This document shows, piece by piece, positions 22,854 through 32,991 of a DNA stretch of 64,000 bases. This DNA is from Dactylonectria macrodidyma (taxonomy: Eukaryota; Ascomycota; Sordariomycetes; Hypocreales; Nectriaceae). Both the position numbers and the translations under genes were made by a program. Where the stretch lies: positions 6,944,001 to 7,008,000 of the forward strand of contig JAGMUV010000001.1 in NCBI GenBank assembly GCA_020744425.1, read 5' to 3'. Below the pieces are notes generated by a model. The model was not told the origin of the DNA, did not search any database, and saw only the letters and a list, made by a program, of their open reading frames with translations. The number at the start of each line of letters is the position of its first letter. Positions within the stretch are counted from its first letter, which is position 1.

Positions 22854-23405
22854 CTAGACCTTTGAGAATACCCACAAGGCTGTGCCATGCCTGGCTCTTG
22901 TCAACCGATCCCCATTTTTTATCGGAGCGAGAATCATCATGGTATGCGACCAGAACGGAAGTAACAGTTGATAACCGCCCTCAGGATGCAGCCTGGGAAC
23001 CATAAACTCCCACTCTTCTAACACCGTTGCTGAGGCACGCATTCCCATTTTACCGTCGTGACCCAGATATCTCCTCGACTTCTCATTATAGAACCCGAAA
23101 TAATTGTTACGCTCGACGCAGAGCCAGTGATTGTTACCGTTTCGACCGTCCTTGATGTCTTGCAGACGAAGGCCGCCTGGTGTCAGGGTGATTGCCCGGT
23201 TGGAGCCTTTTTCAATGATCATATATGTGCTGTCAGGCCATGGAACTGCAGAGTACTGTCCATCGAAGAGATTATCGACGACGGTCTCGCTGCTGACGGT
23301 AGTGGGCGGTGTCTTTGCAGAAATTGAGGTTTCCGTGGTGGCTGCTGTGAAGCCAGCAACAGAGGACTCTGGAGTTACCCCGTCTCGGCTGACGGCTAAC
23401 GTCAT
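22854..23405 (-). CDS. Small protein with beta-trefoil-like (fascin/lectin-like) body
   Basis: A single exon of 183 aa from ATG 23405. After a Ser/Thr-rich N-terminus (~50 aa), the body runs SAVPWPDSTYMIIEKGSNRA, ITLTPGGLRLQDI, NHWLCVERNNYFGFYNEKS, RRYLGHDGKMGMRAS and WEFMVPRLHPEGGYQLLLP, ending ALWVFSKV. Repeated blocks with W/F-x-x-x-N-x-x-S/GRYLG-type turns are what beta-trefoil proteins of the fascin/ricin-B kind look like. The family is common in filamentous fungi without a known role; carbohydrate or actin binding cannot be told from sequence. There is no signal peptide, so it is probably cytoplasmic. Confidence 0.8.
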   Translation of the reverse strand: MTLAVSRDGVTPESSVAGFTAATTETSISAKTPPTTVSSETVVDNLFDGQYSAVPWPDSTYMIIEKGSNRAITLTPGGLRLQDIKDGRNGNNHWLCVERNNYFGFYNEKSRRYLGHDGKMGMRASATVLEEWEFMVPRLHPEGGYQLLLPFWSHTMMILAPIKNGDRLTRARHGTALWVFSKV

Positions 23406-23835
23406 TTTCTCGGGAGGCAACGCTACTGAGAAGAATCAGAACATGTAGAAATCGCACAGCCGCAGGTTGTCTTCGTCGAAAGTGAGTAGTTTGTGAGGTT
23501 TGGGGCTGATTGTTTGAGGTCGGAAGCGGGGAATGCCACACCAGGCAGGGTTCAATCACTCCTTGATCAGATGAGCCTTAGTCATCGTTGTGTTACCCCT
23601 CATTGTCGCTGGTTGGTCCAGAATTTTTGGAGCCTGATCAACCTCCTTGAATGCTTTACCAATCTCCAACTCGTACCTCCATCGTTTGCTGAATGAGACA
23701 TTGTGCGCTTTTGATGATGCTGTTGCGGTTCCCTAGTTCTCTGGTCCTAAATTTAGCAGAAAATATCTAGTGAAGTCTTTAAGATTCTGTCGTGAGATAC
23801 AGTCTTGAATGGCTCATTTACTGAACGTCGGGCTG
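23406..23835. other. Intergenic, no gene recognised
   Basis: Upstream of the trefoil-like gene and downstream of the next minus-strand ORF. Nothing recognisable. Confidence 0.45.
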
Positions 23836-24246
23836 TCATGAAGCAATTGAAGATGCTAGAGTGTCTACCTCGAGTGAGATTACACAATACTTGATCGTCT
23901 TTAAAAGGATGTAATCGCAGATACCTGACTCCTTCCGTGTGTCAAGGCTGAAAGTTTGGCCCTTAATCGTGTACTCTATGCTGGATCTGATTTTTAACCA
24001 TCGCCTATGAAGACTTTGATACATCGTTGGTAAGTTGCCCTCAAAATTTAGAAAATTCGACAAACTCTCCGCTTTATTTCCATGCTCAACTCTGGCTTTA
24101 AAGTCTGGCAACTGAATTACGGCGAAGAAAGATCTCTGCAAATGTTTTCGAGCCTCATTAATTGCTCTGTCGGCTCGTCTAAGATCTTGAAGATATACAT
24201 CCTCTATCTCCCAACCCATTTTCTCCAATCCGTGTAGCCTTCCCAT
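23836..24246 (-). CDS. Hypothetical protein or gene remnant
   Basis: An open frame of 136 codons from ATG 24246. Composition is protein-like with predicted helices (VYLQDLRRADRAINEARKHL, RSFFAVIQLPDFKARVEHG) and a segment LPTMYQSLHRRWLKIRSSIE. I do not recognise a family. It begins only ~50 bases after the stop of the Delta24-reductase-like gene on the same strand, which leaves little room for a promoter, so it may be the tail of a decayed gene or part of a longer 3' transcript. Confidence 0.3.
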   Translation of the reverse strand: MGRLHGLEKMGWEIEDVYLQDLRRADRAINEARKHLQRSFFAVIQLPDFKARVEHGNKAESLSNFLNFEGNLPTMYQSLHRRWLKIRSSIEYTIKGQTFSLDTRKESGICDYILLKTIKYCVISLEVDTLASSIAS

Positions 24247-24297
24247 GTTGAAAATCCGACCTGAAGCTATTGTTTTGGAACTGACAACCTCCGTCAC

Positions 24298-25844
24298 CTA
24301 CTCGCTCTTGTACTTCCACTTTGCTTGGCGATGTAGACGAATATCCCCCGAAAACGTCGCAAGAAACATGCCATACAATCCTCCAATTGGCCATGTACTC
24401 AGCCAAGATACCCAGCTATGTTCATGATTCTTCCACTTCGCCCGTATGTCGACGTTGACCTTGTCGTACGCGGTCGGCAAGGTAGTAGCAAAGTACTTTT
24501 CTCTCAAAGCCTGGTACCAGGAACGACCATATATGTTCCAAAACTCCTCCTCTGGGTAGTAAGTGTGCGCATAGAGCCATTTGCGGCCACCGAGTTTCGT
24601 CAGCTGGTGTTCCAGGCCACGGTTCTTGGAGATGAATTCCCCGTAGTCTTTCGGACCCCAACCCCAGACGCCAATATTTAGCATGGGTTGGGACATGCCA
24701 GACGCACCGGACTGCTGTTTTTCTGCGTCTTCCCTTGATCCTGGATTCTTGCCAAGGGTCACAGGATGGAATGTTGGTGTTGAACATCCTTTCAAAGGAC
24801 ACAGCCATAGCGGCCAGACTCCGAGTTCGCTATCAACCCAACTGATGAACGTCTCTGCCGTGTCATAAGGCAAGGCAACGTCCTGAACGACGAACTGAGA
24901 TGAGATGCGGCTTGCGTGGAGAGCATGATACAGGGTCCGGGTATGAGAGTAGTCATCCAGTAGCCAACGGAAGAACTTGTTGAAGGGGACGACCTTGAAA
25001 TATGTGTAACCTTGCCGGCCAACCCAGAAGCCGGCACGGTCGTAGCGAAAGAGATATTCGCCAAGCGGGACATACTCCGTCATGGTAGAAGAAGGAGAGA
25101 GATGACGTGTTTTATCTTGCACATGCAGATAGAACCACGGGTCGCTGGCATGACTGAAAGTTTGAATAGGATAGTCAGTCGGTTTCTCATTAGTCAACTC
25201 GCCGGTGACGATGACACCGTGGTCGTCAGAATAGAGGATGCCATCAACGTAGTCGACATGCGCCTTTTCGATTTCTCGTTTGATGCCAGAAATAGCGTCG
25301 GCAGTGCAATTGGTCTTGCGGTACGTTGTCTTGACGAACTGCTTTGCTTCGACAAGACGCAACTCCATCAGCGTTGTGATGCCAAGCGTCCCTGCAGCTC
25401 CGGCAGCACCACGGAACAGATCTGTTCGTTCTTCATCTGATGCCTTGACGATGTCACCATTACCTAGAACCATCTCAACCCAATTAATAGTCTCATTGAA
25501 GAACCCGTGACGGAACGAGCTGCTCTCCCTGATGTCCCCGAGAATCCGCCTCCTGCCGTAATGCCAGGGAACTCCATCACAACCGGGGGAACGAGGCCGT
25601 AGACCATGGTGGCCTCAATTAACCGATCCATGGGAACATTGGGTTCCACAAGGCAGGTCTGCCTCTTGACATCGACTGAAAGGACGGTTGACAGCATGCT
25701 AATGTCGACGACATTCTGATTGGCTCCATGGCGGGGGCGAGTGCTGTTAGAGGAGCCGTGGAACACTCGATATGACTCGTCGAGCTTGAAAAAATTGCGG
25801 ACCGCAGTTGCAATGCCCTCTACTGCCTGAGTATGACGTTCCAT
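24298..25844 (-). CDS. Delta(24)-sterol reductase-like FAD oxidoreductase (DHCR24/DWARF1 family), one frameshift
   Basis: From ATG 25844, the N-terminal half is a PCMH-type FAD-binding domain: FHGSSNSTRPRHGANQNVVD, CLVEPNVPMDRLIEATM, PPVVMEFPGITAGGGFSGTS. The frame then breaks and resumes as ESSSFRHGFFNETINWVEMV. One extra G in the minus-strand GGG run (CCC at 25527-25529) would restore a 515-aa protein. The rest (LFRGAAGAAGTLGITTLMEL, GFWVGRQGYTYFKVVPFN, PMLNIGVWGWGPKDYGEF, GGRKWLYAHTYYPEEEFW) matches the DHCR24/DWARF1 family, which reduces the sterol C24 double bond or carries out related NADPH/FAD chemistry. A C-terminal hydrophobic segment may anchor it. The lesion is a homopolymer change, so a sequencing error is as likely as inactivation. 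Its neighbours upstream are an ERG24-type reductase and an ABCG transporter. Exact substrate is unknown. Confidence 0.85.
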
Positions 25845-26525
25845 GGAGGGATAATTATGACCCTATGAGTCGATGGCGTGAGGTTGATGGGGCGATCCTG
25901 CCTGTGTGCGAGAAGTAGGTAAACGAGGTACGAAATTTAGCTGACCGAAAAGGGGCCGATGGAGTACTCTATTATTATGCCAGACGCAGCCAACCTTTGA
26001 GACAATTTCACTCAAGGGGAAAAGCTTACTTGTCTAGATCTCAATATTTGGCTAGCTGCATTGTTGGCCAGTCGTATGTCATATGCCGTGTCTCATTTAT
26101 CCCTATGCACCCCTCCTCGATGATGACCTGATGAAAATACGTAGCCAATGTTTTAGTCCTGAGCAACCACTAGTTTCAAGACATACACACATATCTAGGC
26201 AATACTAATTAGCGGTGTGGCATATGACGGCGCAAAGGAAAGACATTGGTGTCCTTGTGATTGGTTGTCTTCGGCACAGGTTAGACACATCGTAACAGTA
26301 CTACGTGTTAGCGGAGCCGGTTTTCCATTTTAGAGCGTCTAGTGGTCATACAGAGTGATTAGTCTATGACACAGTAGTCGGTGCTACATAGCGTAACTTC
26401 AGCCACCACAGCCAAAAACTTACCCAACAACTTTTGAACTTAATGTCTCTTTTCGTTCTCAACAATTCCTCCAAGCCCAGTGAATCAAGCTTGGCCAGCC
26501 ACCCGTTCTGCCACCGATCTCCCCC
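25845..26525. other. Intergenic between the two sterol-reductase-type genes
   Basis: Upstream of the Delta24-reductase-like gene and downstream of the ERG24-like gene, both on the minus strand. No gene or repeat recognised. Confidence 0.5.
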
Positions 26526-28089
26526 TTACCAAACCCCTTGGATGAAGCGCCACGGCACTCGCTTGCAGTATTCCGTCCATGCAGGGCCATACTTGTCCGA
26601 ACACCGCTTCTCGTCACGCATACATCGATGGACAAGCAGCATAGTCATCCAGATAGCGTAGATCCAGACCACTACATGCGTGCTACCAACGAGCGCACAC
26701 GTACTGTAGCTGAGGAACAAGTCGCCCACATAGTTGCAGTGTCGGGAAAGGCCCCACCAGCCACAGCACAGAAGGAGGCTTTCGTGTTGCTTGCCGTCGG
26801 ATGTCTTGTACGAAGCAACGATGAACTCTGCCGGCTTGCCCCATATGAGACATTTTCCACCCGAACGACGAACCTTGTCTTTTTGGTCGTTGGCTGATCG
26901 GAACAAAACGTAGCCAACAAGTCCGACAGCAAACCAAAGGCCGAGGTAAGTCGTCGAGGCCGATCTGGGGTAAAGGCCAAGATATTGCCCTTGAATAGTG
27001 TATGTCGTGGGCAGGAAGCAGAAGCAGCCCCACGCCAGATAGAAACCATAGTGGTCATGCGCAATGTCAATAGTTCGTAGATACCATGACTCATTCACAA
27101 AAAAGTCGACCACGTAGAGAGTTTGAAGAATCGTAATGAGAATCAGCGAAGGTTCGACATGCTGCTGCGTCTGGTACTGGTACGCCATGTTGGAGATGTC
27201 ACTATCACCATCAGCAAAGTTCAAGTCGGCAGCTGTTACATCCACACATTAAGGTCCAGGCAACCATGCCTGGTCTGCCGTTGCTGAAAAGTTTCAAGTC
27301 GAAGCTATCGCCGAGTCTCGGATTCAACTCGATGCCCATGTAAAAGTCATATATCCAAGAGGCTAGGGTGGGGGCAATTAGTATATACTCAGACAGCTGA
27401 ATGGCACAGAGATGAGTGCACCTACCACTGAATTTTCTGTCTTCAGCATGGGTAGGCGTGAAGTGCGCCTTGATGAAAGCAAGAGCGGAAATGGAAATTC
27501 CGGCCAAGTTCATGGCTCCAATCAAACTGCTCCAGTTTCGAGGTATAAATCCCGGGTCCAGAATCCCGAAATAGCACAGCCCAGCGAGAAAAATGTGAGT
27601 GACGACCCACGCATAGAGGCCATTGATCTTGTATGAAAGGAGGTATCCGGCTGGAGTGTATTGACCATTTTGCATCTCGCCTGGCAAGTATCGGAATAGC
27701 AAGGCCTGCATTCCGATCCAGCACACCACAGCGAGTATGCCCTTGAACGTGAGCTGAGGACCATACTGCACACAAAGACTCCAGAATCCCTCCTCTAGAG
27801 CCGCCTCTCCAAATTGGGCAAACGAACCTTCATACTGGGCGAGTGTGATGAAGACACAAATCGAGGTAAGCGGTGCGAGGAAGCATGGCGATGCCGCAAC
27901 CAAGGTGCCTAGCCAGGCTCTTTCGAGACCAGTGCGGCCCCAAACAGTGCCAGCATTGGAAGCTTCAGCATCAGTTGCTTGAAAGATGGGTGTCTGGGGG
28001 TGAGGAAGCTCGACGCGATGCAGCTTTCTCCGACTAGCCGTGGTGGCTGCCGGGCTTGTGATGGACTGGCTCTCTCCTTTGTCGGCCAT
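26526..28089 (-). CDS. ERG24: Delta(14)-sterol reductase (ERG24/LBR family)
   Basis: Three exons (28089-27426, 27362-27248, 27201-26526) join to 484 aa. Intron 1 is GTAGGT...CCTAG (63 bp); intron 2 is a short 46-bp GTGTGG...GATAG whose removal restores the family sequence AWTLIDISNMAYQYQTQ. Multiple membrane spans are present. Signatures include DFYMGIELNPRLGDSFDLK, FSNGRPGMVAWTL, WGLSRHCNYVGDL and the C-terminal CMRDEKRCSDKYGPAWTEYC followed by RVPWRFIQGVW, which bind sterol and NADPH in the ERG4/ERG24 family. The enzyme reduces the C14-C15 double bond after CYP51 demethylation, in the ER. An N-terminal extension of ~60 aa is polar. It is probably an extra paralogue rather than the sole copy, judged from its accessory setting; that is inference. 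It is divergent from the ABC transporter at 28919. Confidence 0.93.
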
Positions 28090-28918
28090 GATTCGAGTCT
28101 TGGTTAGCGCTAGCTTCCAAGGCAAATCTTGAGAGTATGTGACACAGTTAATGCCACTATTTATGTGCACGAGCTCGAAGCGGGTGATGCGGATGATGCC
28201 CTCGTCTCAAGTTGCGCCGGTGAATCGGACAAGCCACAGCGCCCTCGGGAAGTGCCCGGGACAAGGCTTGCATGTTGTGACCAATGCGGATCGGCTTCGA
28301 CCGTCTAGAGTGGAACACAAGCTACCACTACGGAGTGCTATTAGTGGACTACAGCATCATACACTGACGAATCTAGCTAGAGCTGAGCCTGTGCCTCCGC
28401 TTGTAAGAGTGTTCCATCCGGTCAACCAGAGGGATTGATCGACCGGGTGGATTTATTATTGTCATTCTCAAGCCATGTCTTAGCTTAATAATGCATGGTG
28501 GCTGTAGGTGATGGAGCAAAGGCCACTCCACACCCGAATGTCCAAATCAGGTTTTTCGTGATGAGCTGGGCACGACCGACAATTAGTCGTCTTTGTTCAA
28601 GGGACACGACAGGTTCAGACTATCGCTCATCTATGACACTATCGATATTTAGAACGACCCGGCCCTATTAGTGGATAAGCGCTACCATGATCGTTATCTC
28701 GAATGCGCTTGGCGTATAACATGGCGCTCAGCTAGGACGCCATGGCTTCATCTAGTCTATCTTTGGCCGGATAGCGCGCCGTGTCGACGCTGACCCCGAG
28801 AATCGTTTCAGATCGATGACTCGGGAAATATAATCTACTGGCTCTGGTAGGAAGGACTGTACATGTCATCTTCATTCGGACTGCTTGGGCTGCCCTCGAT
28901 GTTGGAAATAGCTTCATC
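28090..28918. other. Divergent promoter region between ERG24-like gene and ABC transporter
   Basis: An 829-bp region shared by two divergently transcribed genes, so common regulation is possible. I did not find a clear palindromic factor site or a repeat. Minor ORFs are not convincing. Confidence 0.5.
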
Positions 28919-31900
28919 ATGGCACGGATGCCCAAAGACAATCGTCAAGAAGACAACAGCAACATATTGATGAATGAGTTTCTTCCTTTGAGCGAGAGTC
29001 AACAGAAGCTCCGGGTTGCCGTCTCAACTATGAGCATCTTCTCGGATGAGGTTAATCCTGCCATATTACAGATTCGTGACTTGGGTGTCGAACTCAACAC
29101 AAAGCCCTCATTTTCTGAACTTGCCTCACACCTGAACAAATTCGGCTCATGGTACACTCACCGGGCACCCAAGCAGCTCCTGCGATCCGTGTCTGCCGAC
29201 CTCAAGCCATCCCTTACTGCGATTATTGGAGCCAGTGGTTCCGGAAAAACGACTCTTTTGGATGCTCTTTCTGATAGATTGACAGGCCAAGCCCGGATAA
29301 ATCGGGGCACTGCTCTCTTCAATGGGAAGCTGGGAGTCAACAATATCGAGCATGCCTATGTGACCCAGCAAGACATGCTCTTGCCGTCCCTCACTGTCAG
29401 AGAGACTCTGCGATATTCCGCCGACCTTCGTCTACCACTTTCGACTCTCCAGCAACGTCACGCCATTGTCGAAGACGTCATTACCGAGTTGGGATTGCAA
29501 AAATGCGCCGATACTAGGATTGGAAACAGTCAGAACCGAGGATGTTCAGGCGGAGAAAAGCGGCGTGTCAGCATTGGAGTGCAGCTTTTTGCAAATCCAT
29601 CTTTGCTATGTCTAGATGAACCAACGACTGGTCTCGACGCAACCAGTGCGTTTCAGCTTGCCACCACGCTTCGCAAAATATCCCAAAGGAATAGGATAGT
29701 GGTCATGACAATTCACCAGCCGCGGCCAGAGATTTGGTCCCTCTTCGATAATGTCATTGTCCTAGTTGATGGAGGGGCTGTGTACTCCGGGCCAGTTTCC
29801 GACTCACTCCCATGGTTCAAGACGAATGGCTTCGACAAGCCTTCTTTTGTCAACCCAGCCGATTTTATAATCGACGCTTCTGCCATCGATTATCGTTGTT
29901 CACGGTTCGAGGATGAAAGCAGAGCTCGCGTCAACACTCTGAAAGCGGCTTGGTACAAAGACAGTCAACGTCGCTTTCCGACACTTTCTAACCCCGGATG
30001 CTCTCAGCCCCTGAAATCACCTCGGAGGAAAGGGAGTCAAAATACGAGTCATTTTCGGCAAATCAGAGTTTTAACCCATCGAACCGTCAAAGTCACCTAT
30101 CGTGACCCTCTTGGTATGATGTCACTCATCACTGAAGCAATCCTCATGGGCCTAGCGGTGGGATACATGTTTTACAACCTCGGCCGAGATCAGACTGGCA
30201 TCAAATCCCGCTTAGGATGTCTATACGCGACGGCGAGTCTTCAAGGTTACCTGATACTAATCTTCGAAACCTATCGAATGACTCTGGATATGCCCATCTT
30301 CGATCGAGAGGCTTTGGAGAATTGTGTTAGCCCAACCGCGTTCCTATTTTCCCGACGTGTTGCGAGATTATTGACCGAGGATCTCCCTACTCCCATAATT
30401 TTTCGACATTGGTTTATTTCCTCTCTGGTTTCGATCGTCAAGCCAGCAAGTTTCTAATATTCCTCACAATTACCATTATCAATCACTATATCGCTGTGCT
30501 CTGCGCAACAATGTGTGTGGTCATCAGCAGGAATTTTGCCACTGCTAGCCTTGTAGCGAGCTTGATATACACATTGCAGAGTCTTGCTTCGGGGATGATC
30601 GTTCAAGTTGACACTATTCCGGTCTATGTCCGGTGGACGCGCTGGATCACATACACGGTAAGTCTCATTCTACGGTCCTGTACGTGTCTAACAATCCCAG
30701 TTCTACACTTTCAGCGCTTACATCGGAAATGAGTTTCAAGGCGCATTTTACGATTGCCCGTATTCAGAAGACCAGCGTCGTCCTGAATGCACCCAGTATA
30801 CTGGCGACTTTGTCATCAAATCACTTGGGTTTCCCGACAATTGGACTGGCCATGCGATAGCCTGCATGGCGGGATTCGCGGTCTTTTTCGCATCTTTTTC
30901 CGTCCTTGGGCTGATCTACCTGAAGCCAACGTCAATTGCAAACGCTAGACCTCCCAAGCCTCGAAAGCAGCTTTCTGTGGATGAAGACAGCACAGCCCAG
31001 AGAGCAATATCCAGGCTGCGATCCGTCCTCGTTGAGCTCCAGCAGTTTGGCCTGACGCTAAGCAAGAAAAGTCGTCGAACCTTCACAAAAGGCCCTACGC
31101 ATAAAACCCTACTGGATTCTCTTGATGCAAAGTTCGAACCCGGTGTACTCAACGTTGTTCTTGGTCCCTCTGGTAGCGGAAAGTCATCTCTTCTAAATGC
31201 TATAGCGGGACGGCTTCGTAACTCCTTCGGTACAAAATATCACCAGCGTGGGGAGATATTATTTGATGGCATGGCGCAGTCATCTGGCCCCAACACGACA
31301 TCTACCTGCTCCTACGTTCATCAAGACGGCGAAATCCTTCTACCCGCAATGACTGTGCGAGAAACTCTGCACTATGCAGCGACCTTGCGACTACCTCGAT
31401 CTATGAGTATGAAGGCTCGAAAGGACCGAGCCGAGGAGATTTTGCTTAAAATGGGGTTGAAGAGCTGTGCGGACACCCTTATAGGAAGCGAGTCCTTCAG
31501 AGGCATTTCGGGAGGAGAAAAGCGCCGAGTATCACTCGCTATTCAAATTCTCAGGGACCCTCATGTTCTTCTCGTTGATGAGCCTACATCAGGGCTCGAC
31601 GCATTCATGGCCAACTCGATTGTACAAATCTTGCATGACTTGGCACAGGAGGGCTGTACCATAATCATCGCAATCCATCAGCCTCGCTCGGATTTGCTTT
31701 CGTATTTCGGCAACGTCTTGCTCTTGTCACAAGGAGGTTCACCTGTGTACTCTGGGCCAGCTAAGGACATGACGGATTATCTTGCTGTATGTGGCTATGC
31801 TTGCCCGGTGCAGATGAACCCAGCAGATTTTGCTTTAGACATGGCTACGGATGTTTACCGGCATGACACCAAGGGAGAAGAAAGCCGGGCACGAGTGCAA

Positions 31901-32842
31901 GGCTTGATCGAACTTTGGAGGCGGAGGTCTGTCGCTTCCAGGATCATCAATACTGGGTCTGTTCGAGTTGTGGGAAATCCAATCGATACAAGGCCAACAT
32001 GTCAGAATTCCATTTCCGAACCAACAGCCTTACGAATATCTCTCCCAGTACTCATCCGTCGAGCTTTAACCAATACATGTCGACAACCCAAACTTCTCAT
32101 CTCCCGCATCATGCAAGCGTCTGGCATCACTATCATATTCACCCTCTTTTTCGCTGGCCTCGCCGACGATTACATATCCATACAAACTCGATTGGGTTTC
32201 TTCCAGCAGCTTGGTGGTTTCTACATCGTCGGGATGCTTACCAACGCGGCCATCTACCCCGAAGAACGAGATGTTGCGTACCGGGAAATTGAAGATGGTG
32301 CTTACAGTGTGACCTCATTCCTGGCTTCCTACACCATCGTTGAACTACCCTTCACCACCATCAATTCTTTCTTCTTTGGGACACTGTCAGTATTTGCTGT
32401 TGGTCTTCCCCACACACCCGCCACCTTCTTCGTTCTTACCTTGGCCTGTTTCAGTGGATTATCATGCGGTGAGAGTTTAGGAATCATGTTCAATACGTTG
32501 TTTTCTCACACAGGCTTTGCCATTAACCTCATGGGGGTCTTTCTAGCCTTAGCCAATTCCATGGCTGGAGTCCTTTCCCTTGACATGCCATCCCTCTTCA
32601 AAGCAATGAATTATCTATCGCCAATACGATATCAGGTACGGGGCGTAGCATACTACTCGATGCGAAGTCTGTCGTTCAAGTGCAACTTTCATGACGAGTC
32701 TTGTCCGATATCTACCGGCGAGGAGGCACTGAAACTGTATAAATTCGATGAAAGTCCAGTTACCAGCATCATTGGAATGGTGGCTTGCGTTGTTACGTAC
32801 CGAATACTAGCTTGGATTTTGTTGAAGGTCTCCAAGATGTAA
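28919..32842 (+). CDS. Full-size ABCG (WHITE-type) transporter, one frameshift
   Basis: Exon 1 (28919-30657) and exon 2 (30701-32842), separated by a 43-bp intron GTAAGT...CCCAG, code for about 1293 aa arranged NBD-TMD-NBD-TMD. NBD1 has GASGSGKTT (Walker A), CSGGEKRRVSIG (signature) and LLCLDEPTTGLDA (Walker B); NBD2 has GPSGSGKSS, ISGGEKRRVSLA and VLLVDEPTSGLDA. The TMDs are of the ABC2 type, with a Cys-containing external loop (CPYSEDQRRPECTQY) before the second NBD. Within the first TMD the frame breaks at a T5 run (30399-30403); T6 would give PTPIIFSTLVYFLSGFD and restore the whole protein. Two forward-order NBD-TMD halves distinguish it from the reverse-order PDR type. Expected to sit in the plasma or vacuolar membrane exporting lipids or drugs. 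Its divergent neighbour is an ERG24-type reductase, suggesting a sterol-like or sterol-targeting substrate (inference). Confidence 0.9.
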
Positions 32843-32991
32843 AGCACATATAAGACAGCGATAGAGTTTAAATACTACACAGTTCACAGCAGAATGATCG
32901 AGATGATGGAGAGCCAATTTCCGTCCAAAGGCGATAATGTCGAGATTCTTGACAGTCTGCTATAAGTCTACGAATAGCGAAGTGTAGGACA

